A stretch of DNA of 64,000 nucleotides from Diplosphaera chodatii (lineage: Eukaryota; Chlorophyta; Trebouxiophyceae; Prasiolales; Stichococcaceae). Where the stretch lies: the NCBI GenBank assembly GCA_032358165.1, contig JAALGY010000023.1, positions 1,054,001 to 1,118,000 of the forward strand, in the 5' to 3' direction. Positions 1-18,958 of the stretch are shown piece after piece; position 1 is the stretch's first letter; each line of letters begins with the position of its first letter. Under the pieces are notes generated by a model that was given only the letters and a program-made list of their open reading frames with translations, was not told the DNA's origin and did not search any database. A program made the translations under genes and the position numbers.

Positions 1-339
1 CAGGGGATATAGCGGCGGTGGATTTGCTTGACGCATTGGGCCGGCTGCTCAGCCATGGTGATGTGAGTCTGGCTTTAGGCCAACAACATGATTACATCGT
101 GAGCAGTGGGTCCAGGCAGGGTGTCCCCGTCATGATATTGACAGCATTATTGTTTTCCTTACTACACGCAGGCATCGCTGCAGCTGCTTGAGGTGTCAAA
201 CCTCAGCCCAGTGATTGGGCGCCTGCGACAGCATGTCGACAACAGAGTGGCATCGAAGGCAGAGCACCTGGCACACAGGTGGCATGCCACAGCTTTGGCT
301 GTGTATACCCACGCCAAGCAGTACCTCGACCATGCTTGA
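1..339 (+). CDS. TFIIS N-terminal (LW) domain protein, 3' end
   Basis: This is the last part of a gene that begins before the window. Two exons are visible: bases 3-62 read GDIAAVDLLDALGRLLSHGD, then a GTGAGT donor at 63 and an AG acceptor at 170-171, then an exon from 172 to the TGA at 337-339. The second exon reads LQLLEVSNLSPVIGRLRQH followed by a basic helix with a tryptophan (LAHRWH). A leucine-rich helix, a 'xxIGxxVxxLRxH' segment and a final W are the pattern of the TFIIS N-terminal/LW domain found in elongation factor TFIIS, IWS1, elongin A and Med26, which binds partners in the transcription elongation machinery. Here the domain lies at the extreme C-terminus, so the protein is not TFIIS itself (which has it at the N-terminus); it may be an IWS1- or Med26-like protein, but the rest is outside the window. 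Confidence 0.6.
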
Positions 340-848
340 GATGTTTCCAGCATGGTGTGGAACCGTTTAGCACGCATGCAGCAGGGTTTTGCACTCGACC
401 AGATCGACCAACATCCTGGCTAGTAACGACGATGTAGCACGGTTTATCCCAAGCAACTCGCTGAACAGCGAGTCCCACCTGCATGTGCCCCAACAAAAGA
501 TTTCTATTCCCCTTGGCCCTGACCTGACGCATATCCTCATGCCCCTTGCATAGCACATGCAGCACGCTAGTCATCAGCTTGCCTGCTGATGCATGTCTAC
601 GTGTGCCGCCAGCCGTCTGCAAGTCATTGCAGTTCCTCAGTGTGGCGAGCAACCGTGCAAGAGAGCAAAGATTGCATTTTGCCACCAGCGGAACTTTGCA
701 TGTTTTTGAAACAAGGTGATTGGTATATACGTGGTTCATAGCCCGCAAGCAAACGCGACAATCTTGCAATATCGTACTCGGCACATTGCGCATGGCACCT
801 GGCAAGTGGGACATGCCGTAGCCCCAGCTGGCCTGAGGGTCGGGTAGC
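340..848. other. Intergenic region, SMC3 upstream
   Basis: About 510 bases between the TGA of the upstream gene and the SMC3 ATG. It should hold the 3' UTR of the first gene and the SMC3 promoter and 5' UTR. I see no TATA box, repeat or RNA gene that I can support. A long minus-strand ORF across it is a shadow without family resemblance. Confidence 0.5.
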
Positions 849-9152
<8,304 letters not shown>

Positions 9153-9550
9153 CAGCACATCTGGTGTCAAGATGTTGTGGCCTTCATGTGTGGTCGTGGT
9201 CCGTCAGGTCTTGCTGGTGGTTTTTCAGTGGTCATTTGTGCTGAAGTCTGTCTCTCCTGTGCTTTCTGCTGGTGACGTCCTACTGCTATGCTGTCAACAA
9301 CTCGGCCTTCCACCTACTTCAAGGTAGCATCGTGGCACGCAAACCGCTCACCATTTTGCAGAAACCATGTGATATCGCCAACAACGCCACCCTGCTGCAC
9401 CTGAACGTGTCCACATCTGCTGATCTGCCCAAAACACATGCAGCCAGGGCACCCGTTCTCTGCCAGTTGCTCTGCCAGCACACGCCGAGCTCCGCTCGCC
9501 AGCGCGGCCTCGGCCCCTGGCGCACACCCAATTGAGGCGCCGAGCGCGGG
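9153..9550. other. Convergent 3' region SMC3 / RLP24
   Basis: About 400 bases between the SMC3 stop (+) and the RLP24 stop (-). It should carry both 3' UTRs. I see no gene, repeat or strong hairpin in it. Confidence 0.5.
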
Positions 9551-10549
9551 TCACTCTGCCATGCGCTCCTCTGTCTGCTGGGGCGCCTCCTCGACGGGCA
9601 CCAGGATCCGTTCGCCCTCCGCCGCCTGCTGCTGCAGCAGCGCCGCCGGGGCGCGCACCAGGCTGATGTCCCGCTCCAGCTCCTGCTTCTCCGCCGCCAC
9701 CTGACACACCACCAGGGACCATTCCGCGTAAGCCAGATGCATGTGCAAGCCGTGTATGCATGCAAACCGTGGAAGCATGAGATTCCTGTGCAACCGCACC
9801 GCCCTAGCACTTGCAGACAACCAGGCTCGTGACACAAGATGTCAAATTGAGGAGGACTTCGGGGCAGCGTGGTCACCTGCGCGCCCTTGGCGCGGGCCAT
9901 GCGCACTTCGTGGAAGCGCTCCTGCCGCTTGACGCGCACCTGCGGTTCGGGGGAGCACCAGTGCTTCAGCGGGGAGCAGTCTGCGAGTGATGAGGCAACT
10001 GGCGCACAGCAGGGCGGGGCTCTCCTGTGGCACATCAGCTGTAAGCAGCCTACCTCATCGACCTTCTGCATGGCCTGCACGGTCTTGTGCATCAGCTGGC
10101 GGTCGTACTTCTCCGGCCGGTTGCGCCGCCGCTCCAGCTCGAAGGTGGCGTCCTGTGCAGGCGGTTCTCATGCAGCTGACGTTCGCCGGCCGGCTCACAT
10201 GCCCGTCTGACAAAACAGACTGGTTGCACCGGGCAGCCAAATTCCGCCGCCACGCACCTCAGCCAGCTCCTTGCCCGCCAGCTTGCGGTAGGCCTTCGTC
10301 CACCGCACCTTCCGCGGGTTCCGCTTCATCTTGAAGTTCTTGTGGCACTTCGAGCGGCAGAAACGGAACACCTGCGGGTCACATGGCAGATGCAGTGTGC
10401 GCCCGCCCGTAAAGCATGTGCTGCACACGCCAGCAGTCACGGTGCTGTGGTGGCCAGCACATGCTCACCGTGGCGTCATTGCGGACAAACTGGATCCCGT
10501 GGCCTGGGTACACCGTGTTGCTGCAGAACCAGCACTTCTCCAGGCGCAT
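9551..10549 (-). CDS. RLP24: Ribosome biogenesis protein RLP24
   Basis: Pre-60S assembly factor in the nucleolus; RPL24 later replaces it on the large subunit. Five exons join in phase: 10549-10469, 10371-10258, 10152-10054, 9939-9877 and 9700-9551, giving 168 residues, normal for the family. The N-terminus [19 protein letters not shown] has the CxxC half of the zinc site and [19 protein letters not shown] the second half. The stretch [19 protein letters not shown] is the hallmark that separates RLP24 from ribosomal RPL24. The basic exon [16 protein letters not shown] and a charged tail ending [13 protein letters not shown] follow. It is divergent from METTL13 (about 545 bases between the ATGs) and convergent with SMC3. 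Confidence 0.93.
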
Positions 10550-11094
10550 GGCGCCGCACGCCCAGGCGGCTGCAGGCCGCCCCCGATGACAACCGCGTCA
10601 GAGCAGCTCTCAGGATGGGGCTTTCGGAGGAAAGATGCACCGCAACTGCTACGTGAAAAGGAGCTGCAATACCAGCTGCAGTCCCTCCAGCTGCTGTTGC
10701 AAGCAGGAGCGACACAAGCGATTTGGCGGTTACACCCCTACGGTAACAAGATGTCAAATACCACACGAAGCCTTGCTTGTCAAGTGCGCGTTGTAATGTG
10801 TGTTTTGACGTCTTGCAAGCAAGCGGGTCACTCCGAGACTGGCCGCCGCATGCTGCAGGGCGCCATGCACGTGCACGTACACGCTTGGAAGCGCAAGCCG
10901 CAAGCAGCCAATCGATCGCATTCACAATATCAGTCAGACGTGGATGTGAGCTCCTGACAGGGTCGCCCCTGGTGCGCAGCTTGGTGCCACTTCATCCGGA
11001 CCATCTTGGGGGCATCTGGCATGTCCATGTTGCACTTGGCGCGGCAGCATTCCAGCATGCTTGTGTGGATCAGCTGAGCGACGTCCGGTGCAGC
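10550..11094. promoter_or_regulatory. Bidirectional promoter region RLP24 / METTL13
   Basis: About 545 bases between two divergent ATGs, so it must contain both 5' UTRs and promoters. I cannot identify a TATA box or other defined element; the assignment rests on position only. Confidence 0.45.
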
Positions 11095-14000
11095 ATGGCC
11101 ACTGATGGCCTTGTCCCAGAAGATCTAGAGGACTTCAGGTCCAGTACCTTCTGGCAGGGGTTCTTCAAGACCCGCGGCGATCGGCCCTTTGAATGGTGCG
11201 CCTGTGCATGCATGCAATAGACTTCCCCGTGTCATATTCCTGTCGGTACATCATGGCGATCCACAGCGGCTCTGCGTTTGTGTGTGACCCTAGTTCGTCA
11301 GCTCCTCGCACGCATTGCCTGGTATGCAGGTATGGCGACTGGCGGCAGCTCAAGCCGCTGGCAGCGCCGCTGTGCGCCGGCAAGCGCATCCTCATGCTGG
11401 GCTGCGGCAACTCGTCCCTGTCAGCCGACATGTGGGCACTGCTACGAGCCACACCCGCCGTGCAAGAGGGAGCTGCTGACGGATCATTGGCAGCTGGCTT
11501 AGTGCCGCCGATGTCGCTGGGTTGCGGTGGGTCGCTTTGCCCTCAGTCCGGGCCCACGGCGTGCTGCAGGTACGACGACGGGCTGCGTGACATCACCAAC
11601 ATCGACTTTGTGGAGGCGGTGGTGCGCGACATGATGCGGCGCAACCTGCGGCAGCGGCCCCGCATGCGCTGGCTGAAAATGGACATGACGCGCATGGACA
11701 AGGTGCGAGGTGGCCTGTGTCCGGGACCCAGACACTACCCAGGGCTCGGACGACCATATCGCAGGGCGTGCAGCGCAACGTATGGTCGGCACTGTCCTTC
11801 ACAGTGCAACCCAGTGAGCCAAGCGGCTGGCGTCATGCAGTTTGAGGACGGCAGCTTTGATGTCGCGTTCGACAAGGGTGGCCTGGACGCGCTGATGGGC
11901 GACGAGGGCGAGGGCGCAGACGCAGCAGGTCTGTACCTGCTGTAGTTCACGAGATACAAGCACTTGCTGCACGGCAGACATTGGGTCGATGGGTGTCCCG
12001 CTGCCAAGGTGCTTGACCCTGCAGCAGGCGCGCTGGGCTACGCCACACCAGCGGTCGACCCCGGACCCCAAATGATTTGGATGTCATACGCCGACATTTG
12101 AGCTGTGCAGGCGCGGAGATGCTGGCAGAGGTGGCTCGCGTGCTGGACCCTGCCAGCGGCACCTACATCTGCGTCACCCTCGCCCAGCCGCACGTCCTGC
12201 GTGAGCTCCTCACAGACAGTTATTTCAATATGTTTAGAGCTTGCCAAATGGTTTGCTCCATGTCTCTTGCAACAATCAGCCCTAGAGTGTTGCAGCATGG
12301 CAGCGGAGCCGTGGTACTACACAGCTCCTGCTCAGGCGATGGGCATCTGCTGCAGGGCTGCTGCTGGCGAGCCTGTCGCGGGGGTGGCGGGTCGCGATCC
12401 ACAAGCCGCCGCCGCCGCCCGACATGGCGCGCTCGCCGCTGCAGCCGCTGCTGGTGGTGGCGTTCCGGGAGCCCGGCCTGGTGGCTGGTGGCGCTGCGCC
12501 GCCGGTGGCGCTACGCTTCAAGCCTGCAGCCGGCGGGCCGGACGCCGAGCAGCTGGCCGGCGCTGCACAGGTGGGGCTTGCAGGCCTGTGAGTTGAGCCC
12601 CCATGGACCTGCTGTGCTGCACTTGCACTGCCAGCTCGAGGACGAACGCTGCGCAGCTGGCAGACACTGTATAGGTTTGGCCAGCTGGAGTCGTGTCCTT
12701 GACTGGCCGCATGCCAGAGGGTGCTGCCGATGAGCAGGCTGCCAACCGCTGATCATGCCCGCTTTCTTCGGAAGGTGGTGCGGGAGGCGAACACACAGCG
12801 GGCTGCTGGCGTCGGGCACGCCCCGCGCCAGCCACCGCAGCCTGCTGCTGGCAGGGCAGCGGGGCCTGCAGCCGCGCAGGTGACTGCAGCTGCTGTGCGT
12901 GGGGGCTGGTGTGCCATGCCTCCCACGCCATGCACTAGGAGGGGAGATGTGAAGGGTTTTTACTGGCTCAGGTGTTTCACCGACTCAATGGCTGCGCAGG
13001 ATGCATTTGCGGACCTGCATCCAGGCGGTCGACTGGAGCTGCAGGCTGCAGCGGGCGCCAAGACATTCTCACCAGCGGCGCCGCAGGCTGGTGAGATCTT
13101 CATAGCAGCACGCCGTGCCTTGGGCTGTGCAATGCTGATTGCTCAAGTCATATAGCACGCAGACAGGCACCCTAAGTGCTTCGCATCCAAACCACCAGCT
13201 TGAGAGCAAGATTGACTGGTCACACTACTACCACGGCAGGGGAGGCGCCTGTAGAGCCGCGCTTCAGTGCCGCGGTGGTGGACCTGGACCCGGACGCGGC
13301 GGCGCGTGCTGTGCGTGACTGCGGCGTGTTCATCGTGCCGCAGGTGCGGCAGGCAGAAGCGCCCGATCACCATTCCAGCCTGACTGAGTCCCAACGCGTC
13401 CGCCATTGCTCAGGGGCCGAGGTGGCCAGTCATTCCTTGATGGCGCACTGTATGCAATCCGTGGCACTCATGCACTTAAGGTGTAGGGTTGCTGCTGCCA
13501 CCAGGGGCGGGAGCATGAGTGGCTGTTTGCATCGGAGGAGGGGCAGCGGCAGCTGGCAGCGGGGTGCGCCTCCCGCCGCGTGGTCATCGTGTCCATGGGG
13601 CGCAGCCAGCAGTACGGCGACCTCGCTGCGCTCCAGGTGGGCAGGCGGGCTGTGGTGTGTTGTGTGGCTCGGGGGCATGCATTCAGCAGACTGGCAGGCA
13701 CTGCTGCCTTGTTGCAAGGGTGACACGCAACTGCATCAAGCGCCTTGTCCATCATCGTCGACACACGCAGTGCCATGCAAGCTTCAATGACAGAGCAAGA
13801 TCATCTGATGCTGCATTCACTCGCAGGCGGAGCTGTCGCCGCTGGTGCTGCCGCTGGCGCCGGCGGCCGCGCGGGCGATGCCCAAGTCGGTGCCGTTCAT
13901 GACGGCGGGCGAGGGCGTCGGCCGCCGCGCCACCGTCGCCGAGGCCACCTCCCAGCTGTCGGGCCCCATCATCGTGGAGGACGTCACGCTGCAGGAGGAC

Positions 14001-16051
14001 GGCGCTGACAAGGTGCTTCTGTCACTTCAGCTGCCGCCGCTGCTGCTGCCGCCGGCCGCTGCAATTATGGGTCAACTCATCTGCTGCACATATGGGTGTA
14101 AAGTCAGCTGGTGAGGCTTCCATATGATTTGTGGAATATGGTTTGTGTTTGTTGGATGCTGCACATGCCGTCCAAACCAAGCTTTGCAGCTAGTGTTTGC
14201 ACTGCTCTGCAGGTGCTGCGGCGCATGGTGTTCGCCAGCAACAGGAACCTCATCCAGTCGGAGGCAGTGCTGGCAACACGTGCAGACAGCAGCAAACTGC
14301 ACAAGCCGCAGCAACAAGGAAAACTGGCGAGTCGGCAGAAAGGCGGCAAACGCAACGGCTCTGCGACGCAGCCGCGGCAGTCGGCCACGGCAGCGGCAGC
14401 AGCAGGCGCCCCCGCCACGGCTGCGCCGCCAGAGCAGCGTGCACAACCAGCCGTGGATCACAGCCAGCTGCCGTGCGAGTACCACCAGGCCATCGTGGCT
14501 GGCCTGTCCCTCGCAGGTGCGCAACCGCTGTCAACTGCACCATCGCAAGCCTGTCGTGTGCCAGTTGGCGCTGCATGCCGGACGCCCTGGGTTGTGCGTA
14601 TGTCAGTGGGGTCGCGAATCGGCACGCTATGGTTGCGCGCTTGCATCATGGGCCGGAGCGCGCGGCGCCGACTCAGGCAGCGTGTGGGTGCTCCTGCAGG
14701 CTCAGCCCTGGGGGCGCGGTCGCAGAGTGGCGCGCGGGGCGCTGTGCTGGTGGTGGGCCTGGGCGGCGGCGGGCTGCCCGCCTTCCTGGCCACCAGGTGC
14801 TCCACGGCTGCACTGCATCAGCTCCCTGCTGTGGCTGCGCTGCTGTGGTGATGGCTGCGGCGGCTGCAGGTCTGTGTGTCGCAACAACCAACGCGTTTCT
14901 GTCGGCAAGTGGCAACTGGGCACGCCCCTGAAGCGTGTGCTGCTGGTGGCGCAGCTGCCGCCTGGCGGTGGAAGCCGTGGAGCTGGACCCGGTGGTGGTG
15001 CAGCTGGCGCGCCGGCACTTCGGGCTGCCGGAGGGCGCACACCTGCAGGTGGGGTGCCAAGCCCTTCTGGCGCACAGCTGCCATCGGGGCAGGATGTCTG
15101 GCAGGGAAGCGGCCCGGAATGCAAGCTGACCCTGGGGGCCACATGGCTGCGCAGGTCAGAGTGGAGGACGGGCTGGCTGCTGTTGCGGCGGCAGCGCCGG
15201 GACGGTATGACGCCATCATAATTGATGCGGGCTCTGGCGACGCGGCGGCCGCCATGTCCTGCCCACCGCCCGCCTTCCTGGCTGCTTCCTTCCTGCAGCA
15301 GGTGCATGCTCTGGCCTGCGAGGTTGTGGCCAGCAGTCAGAGGCCATGCCCTGGGAAAGTATTCATGATCAGCAATTCTGTTGACTGCTTGTCGCACCCA
15401 TTGCGACGCAAACGTGCACTGATTTGAAGCGCCTCGCGTGAACATCAGCACGTCTTCTTCTCTGTGCTTACAGGCACATGCTGCACTGGCGCCGGGCGGC
15501 ATCTTTGCAGTCAACTGCGTCACACGCTCGGAGGCAGCATTCACCGGCGCTGTGACTGCACTTAAGGCCACCTTTCCGCAGGCATGCATATGAGCCTGCC
15601 TGCCAATCACTGCCTTATGCCTAACATGTGCAAGCAGGCGGGCGGCTGTCGCCTGAGAACCCACTATGTCCAACATGCACAATTCGGCTTGTGTTCCCTT
15701 GCTGTGCACTGCTGAGCAGTTACTGCGAGGACTGTCTGCTGCCTGAATGGGCATAAGGTTGTGAAGCTGTCAGCAATTGGCGCACCAACAGCCGACTGAG
15801 TACCCATCCGTTGGAAGTGTTTTGTCCAGGTACATGCACTGGAGGTTCAAGAGGACATCAACAGGGTGCTCTTTGGCCTTGTCAAGCCAGCAGCAGACAA
15901 TGGGAAGAAGCAGCGCGACAACGGCACTGCTACAGGGACTGACGGGAAGCTCAGCATGAGCCTGCGGCGGCTTGTGCTGCTGGACGGCAGTGGCAGCAAG
16001 GAGCAGGATGCCGACATCACAGACATGCTGGACAGCCTGCGGTTGTTGTGA
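11095..16051 (+). CDS. METTL13: METTL13-type dual methyltransferase (eEF1A Lys/N-terminal)
   Basis: The family protein has two seven-beta-strand methyltransferase domains that in animals methylate eEF1A at a lysine and at the N-terminal glycine. The start is MATDGLVPEDLEDFRSSTFW at 11095. N-terminal domain: FEW|YGDWRQLKPLA, SAM motif I RILMLGCGNSSLSADM (about 11386), post-I DITNIDFVEAVVRDMM, then MDMTRMD and FDVAFDKGGLDALMGDE. A linker reads QQYGDLAALQAELSPLVLPL and GPIIVEDVTLQ, then RRMVFASNRNLIQSEAVL, all typical of METTL13. C-terminal spermidine-synthase-like domain: GAVLVVGLGGGGLPAFL (about 14739), VEAVELDPVVVQLARRHF (about 14969), DGLAAVAAAAPGRYDAIIID. The last exon ends TDMLDSLRLL, TGA 16049-16051. 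Intron rich and apparently intact; several junctions in the middle were not fixed. Confidence 0.88.
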
Positions 16052-16136
16052 CACCCAGTCGAGGCTTTGTCGTACCACACTCAATGAATTGTATAGCAGT
16101 GTGCCAGCATGGCCTTCGACGCACCAGGCGGTGTAT
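16052..16136. other. Short convergent 3' spacer
   Basis: Only 85 bases separate the METTL13 stop (+) from the Rab5-interacting-like gene stop (-), so the two 3' UTRs very probably overlap as antisense tails. Confidence 0.5.
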
Positions 16137-16164
16137 TCACGCTGATAGCGTGAATACTATCAGC
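16133..16164. repeat. Overlapping inverted repeats with alternative stems
   Basis: GTATTCACGCT at 16133-16143 is followed after GAT by its exact reverse complement AGCGTGAATAC at 16147-16157 (11-bp stem, 3-base loop). A second, mutually exclusive pair is GCTGATAG at 16141-16148 with CTATCAGC at 16157-16164. The TGA of the minus-strand gene (16137-16139) is inside the first stem. Confidence 0.85.
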
Positions 16165-17452
16165 CAGCAGCAGGGCAGAAGCCTGGCAAGGGCAAGAGCT
16201 TGCTGATTGCAGGGCGTGACACGAATTGCACGCATGTGTTCAGAAAATATGACGGTCGCTATGCTTAAACCGCTGACAGAAGACACCGAGACTGCCCCTC
16301 GCTCAACAATCACGAATGCAGCAACGTGAAAGTCAACACCCAAACCAATGTGAACAGACCCATTGACGGCGGCAACCCCTCGTTGTATACCTGCGTGCAG
16401 CCAGGCAGCAGTCAAGAACTCCTTGCTGCTGCCCATGCACTCATGCTTGCGTGAGCATGGCAATAGGTATGTCAGAAATTGTATGCATCTGTGGAGTGTC
16501 TCACCGTGCCCGCTCCTCCAAAGTCGTCTACATCAATCCTGCATGCAGATTCATACGAGTGCCTTCAACCTCTGCACACTGCTTTCTGTAGGAGCTGTAC
16601 AATTGCACGGTATGCACCTGCTGGCGACTGTACATACCCTGCTCGATGGAACCACACGAATAGGGTGCCGAACTTCACCGCCATGAACCTGGTTCAGATA
16701 AAGCATTAGGTAATTGGCCGTTTCTGGAAAGTATGGACACTCGTGTCACACAGGCAGGAGGAGCTCTGGTGACAGACAGCACAGGGTGCTGCTTGATGTC
16801 TTCCAGCGTTGCTGCTCACGCAATGAATGCGGGCAGCCCCTTTAGCGGTATGCCGCCCCAGATGATGCCACAAAGCAATGCGATGATCTGCCGCATCCAG
16901 TACACAGTGTCGAGCACCTCATCCTGCACATCACGTTTCGTATGTTGAGGCTGGAGACGAAGCCTCGCAGCCCAGGTTTTCTTCAGACACGCATGTCCTA
17001 AACAGCGGTTCGCATGCTTGCACAGTGATCCGTGGTGCAGTCATGCATGATCCGTGCACTTTTGGCTTCTGATGCTGTCGAGAGCACATGCATACCTGCT
17101 CCCACTCCTTGCCGTCATCCTGTGTGACCACGAGCGCCTGTAGCATAAGCGGGCCAATCCCGCGTTTAAGCTGCTGCTGTTGCTTCGCCGGCACGTTGCC
17201 TCTTGCGGAGCCGTTGCCCTTGTGCGAGGCAACCGCTGACATTGAAGCCCACAAGCAATCAAAACTGATCACTGGTCGCCCCAGAGGACCAATGCAACCT
17301 ATGACGCCGCCGCCGCCGCCGCCGCGTCGTCTGTCAGCAGGTAGGGTGTTCGAGTCACTCGTAGCGATCGAAGCACAGCGTGAGCCCACCGTTCCCAATT
17401 TCAGAGGAGGATCCAGTCGCAAACACACTGACCGCGTGAATTGGTGAAACAC
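16137..17452 (-). CDS. Rab5-interacting / EMC6-like family membrane protein
   Basis: Exon 1 (17452-17096, 119 codons) starts MFHQFTRSVCLRLDPPLK, contains a poly-Gly run coded by a GCC repeat at about 17309-17328, and ends VVTQDDGKEWEQ. Exon 2 (16923-16820) reads DEVLDTVYWMRQIIALLCG then IIWGGIPLKGLPAF, matching the family signature 'DxxLDxxYWxRQxxxxxxGxxWGxxPLxG' of Rab5-interacting protein (RAB5IF/RCAF1) and its plant homologues, small proteins with EMC6-like paired membrane helices. A likely last exon near 16190-16137 codes LALARLLPCCWLIVFTLSA, a hydrophobic C-terminal helix with TGA at 16137-16139. The exon(s) with the second membrane helix, between about 16800 and 16200, could not be placed, so the 3' half of this model is tentative. 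The family is linked to membrane-protein insertion and respiratory complex assembly in animals. Confidence 0.65.
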
Positions 17453-17862
17453 AGATCTCGCGTGGGCAATGCCTGATGACGTAATTGGCTGGGGCCTAAC
17501 TCTGCTGCAGACTAGATTCGCTAGGCATGGTTAGGCTGCAGCGTGCAGGCAACAGACAGCCAGCACATGCAGCCCAATGAGCCCGGACTGCCCGATAGGG
17601 GTCGGTCTGGACAGTTATGGCAATGCCTTCGGATGGTGCTTACATTTGAAATTTTGGCATTAGCCAGGCGGCAGGACACATTTGCCTGCTTGCTATGACT
17701 CTACCCTGTTACCATGTAGTGCCTTCAGTGGACATGCGCCGGATAAGTCAACTGATTACCGGACGTGTGTGTCTTTCTGCACCGCGCAACACACCCGATA
17801 TACCTGGCCACCCATTGGTGAGGCATCAGGACTCCATTGCAGCATGCATATGTGGGCAAGGT
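17453..17862. other. Intergenic spacer between two minus-strand genes
   Basis: About 410 bases between the ATG of the Rab5-interacting-like gene and the presumed stop of the WASHC3-like gene. I looked here for the conserved C-terminal WASHC3 segment ('RYxxYxKMxxxGVP') on the minus strand and did not find it. Confidence 0.4.
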
Positions 17863-18453
17863 TCATGGTCTTGACGTTGGCACGTCAGCAGCATCATTCA
17901 AATCATCTGCAGCGCTGGCTACAGCGCCCGCTGCCGGCTCTTCTCCTGCCCCTGTTGCCCAATCATCACACCGCCGTGGCGCCAAATCACCGCCGTGATC
18001 CACTGCCGCTGCATCTGCCTCCGTACACACATCACCGTGGCTGCCCGCTGCCGACAGGCGACTGTCTGAATCCACAAGTGGAGTTGCGGCTGCTCCTGGC
18101 ACTGCAGTGGCAACCTGCGCCTCCAGTAACGCGAGCCGTGCCTCTGCCGCCTGCAAATTGGTGTGCACCTGCACGCAGATATCAAAGGTTGAGAGCATGC
18201 AGTAGGTGATGTCGACGGACAGGCAAAGCAGCCATGACTCACCGGTGTGCTTCATATGCAGCAGAGATGCGCCAATGCGCACTGTAACAACCAGGAAAGG
18301 GCATGTATTCAATGCTGCATGCCCTCTCACCGTGCTCAAGGACTGCTCGCAGGCGCAGGAGAAGTCGTTCAGCATGCGCACAACGCCAACAATATACGTG
18401 TTGACCAGGGCAAGAGTCTTCTGGTCTGGCACTGCACTAGGATCAGCGTGCAT
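17863..18453 (-). CDS. WASHC3: WASH complex subunit 3 (CCDC53)-like
   Basis: CCDC53/WASHC3 is a small coiled-coil subunit of the WASH regulatory complex, which activates Arp2/3 actin branching on endosomes. Exon 1 (18453-18331, 41 codons) reads MHADPSAVPDQKTLALVNTY and VRMLNDFSCACEQSLST. Exon 2 from 18168 continues VHTNLQAAEARLALLEAQV then ATAVPG. Joined in phase 0, this aligns without gaps to the family pattern 'VPxxxQKxxxxxxNxxxVxxxxxLNxFSxxCExxL...LxxxExxLxxLxxxxxxxPG'. The remaining ~80 residues are an acidic Ala-rich tail ending DVPTSRP, TGA 17863-17865. The usual second conserved block near the C-terminus was not found, so the 3' end may be incomplete. The 162-base intron is open in frame, so a retained-intron isoform is possible. 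A different coiled-coil family remains an alternative. Confidence 0.65.
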   Translation of the reverse strand: MHADPSAVPDQKTLALVNTYIVGVVRMLNDFSCACEQSLSTVRGHAALNTCPFLVVTVRIGASLLHMKHTGESWLLCLSVDITYCMLSTFDICVQVHTNLQAAEARLALLEAQVATAVPGAAATPLVDSDSRLSAAGSHGDVCTEADAAAVDHGGDLAPRRCDDWATGAGEEPAAGAVASAADDLNDAADVPTSRP

Positions 18454-18958
18454 TGGTGCTGTCAACGCCGGTGCGGATCGTATATGCCTCAGACGCAGTC
18501 ACTGCAGGCAGCTGCGGCTACCAGTTTGGGTGTGCTGAGCTATAGCAAAGCCTCTTTAGGTGTCAATGCTACACAAGCACCTGCGACTGGGGGCAACCAC
18601 TGCAGACTTGAGGCTGCTGAGCCAACGCACAATCAGCGCATCAAGCTTTCAATGCGTTCTCGCTGACATTGCATGTTACCTGTGAACAACAGTGAGGCAT
18701 GCAGAGGCGAGCCTGCACTCATCCAAGTGGTGTCGGAAAAAGGATCTTCACTTGGGAAAAGATCTTCACCGGGGGGACAAAACCGTTCCGGAACGTGGTG
18801 TCTGCAGCTCCCGCACGACCACAACCTGTTCAGAGTACATGCATCGTTGTTTGGAGAGCAAATCAGGAGCTGCAAGCCGGAAAGTGACTGCCGCGCCTCG
18901 CTGCAGCGCGGAGTCGTCGCCTGCTGACTGGGCCTCGCGGCACACCTGATCTGCAACC
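18454..18958. promoter_or_regulatory. Divergent promoter region WASHC3-like / DUF3700
   Basis: About 505 bases between divergent starts. It contains a short imperfect direct repeat, AAAAGGATCTTCAC at about 18737-18750 and AAAAGATCTTCACC at about 18757-18770, which could be a paired binding site for the stress-type gene to the right; this is inference only. Confidence 0.4.

Noticed and set aside
14124..15754. Open frames of 350-365 codons on both strands within METTL13
   Set aside because: They run through METTL13 exons in the wrong frame; composition (Arg, Pro, Ala, Cys, His) is that of shadow frames, and the METTL13 frame explains the region.
18169..18330. Continuous 200-codon reading of the WASHC3-like gene
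   Set aside because: Removing this segment as an intron aligns the protein to the family without a gap; the continuous reading also starts at a TTG, not an ATG. Kept only as a possible retained-intron isoform.
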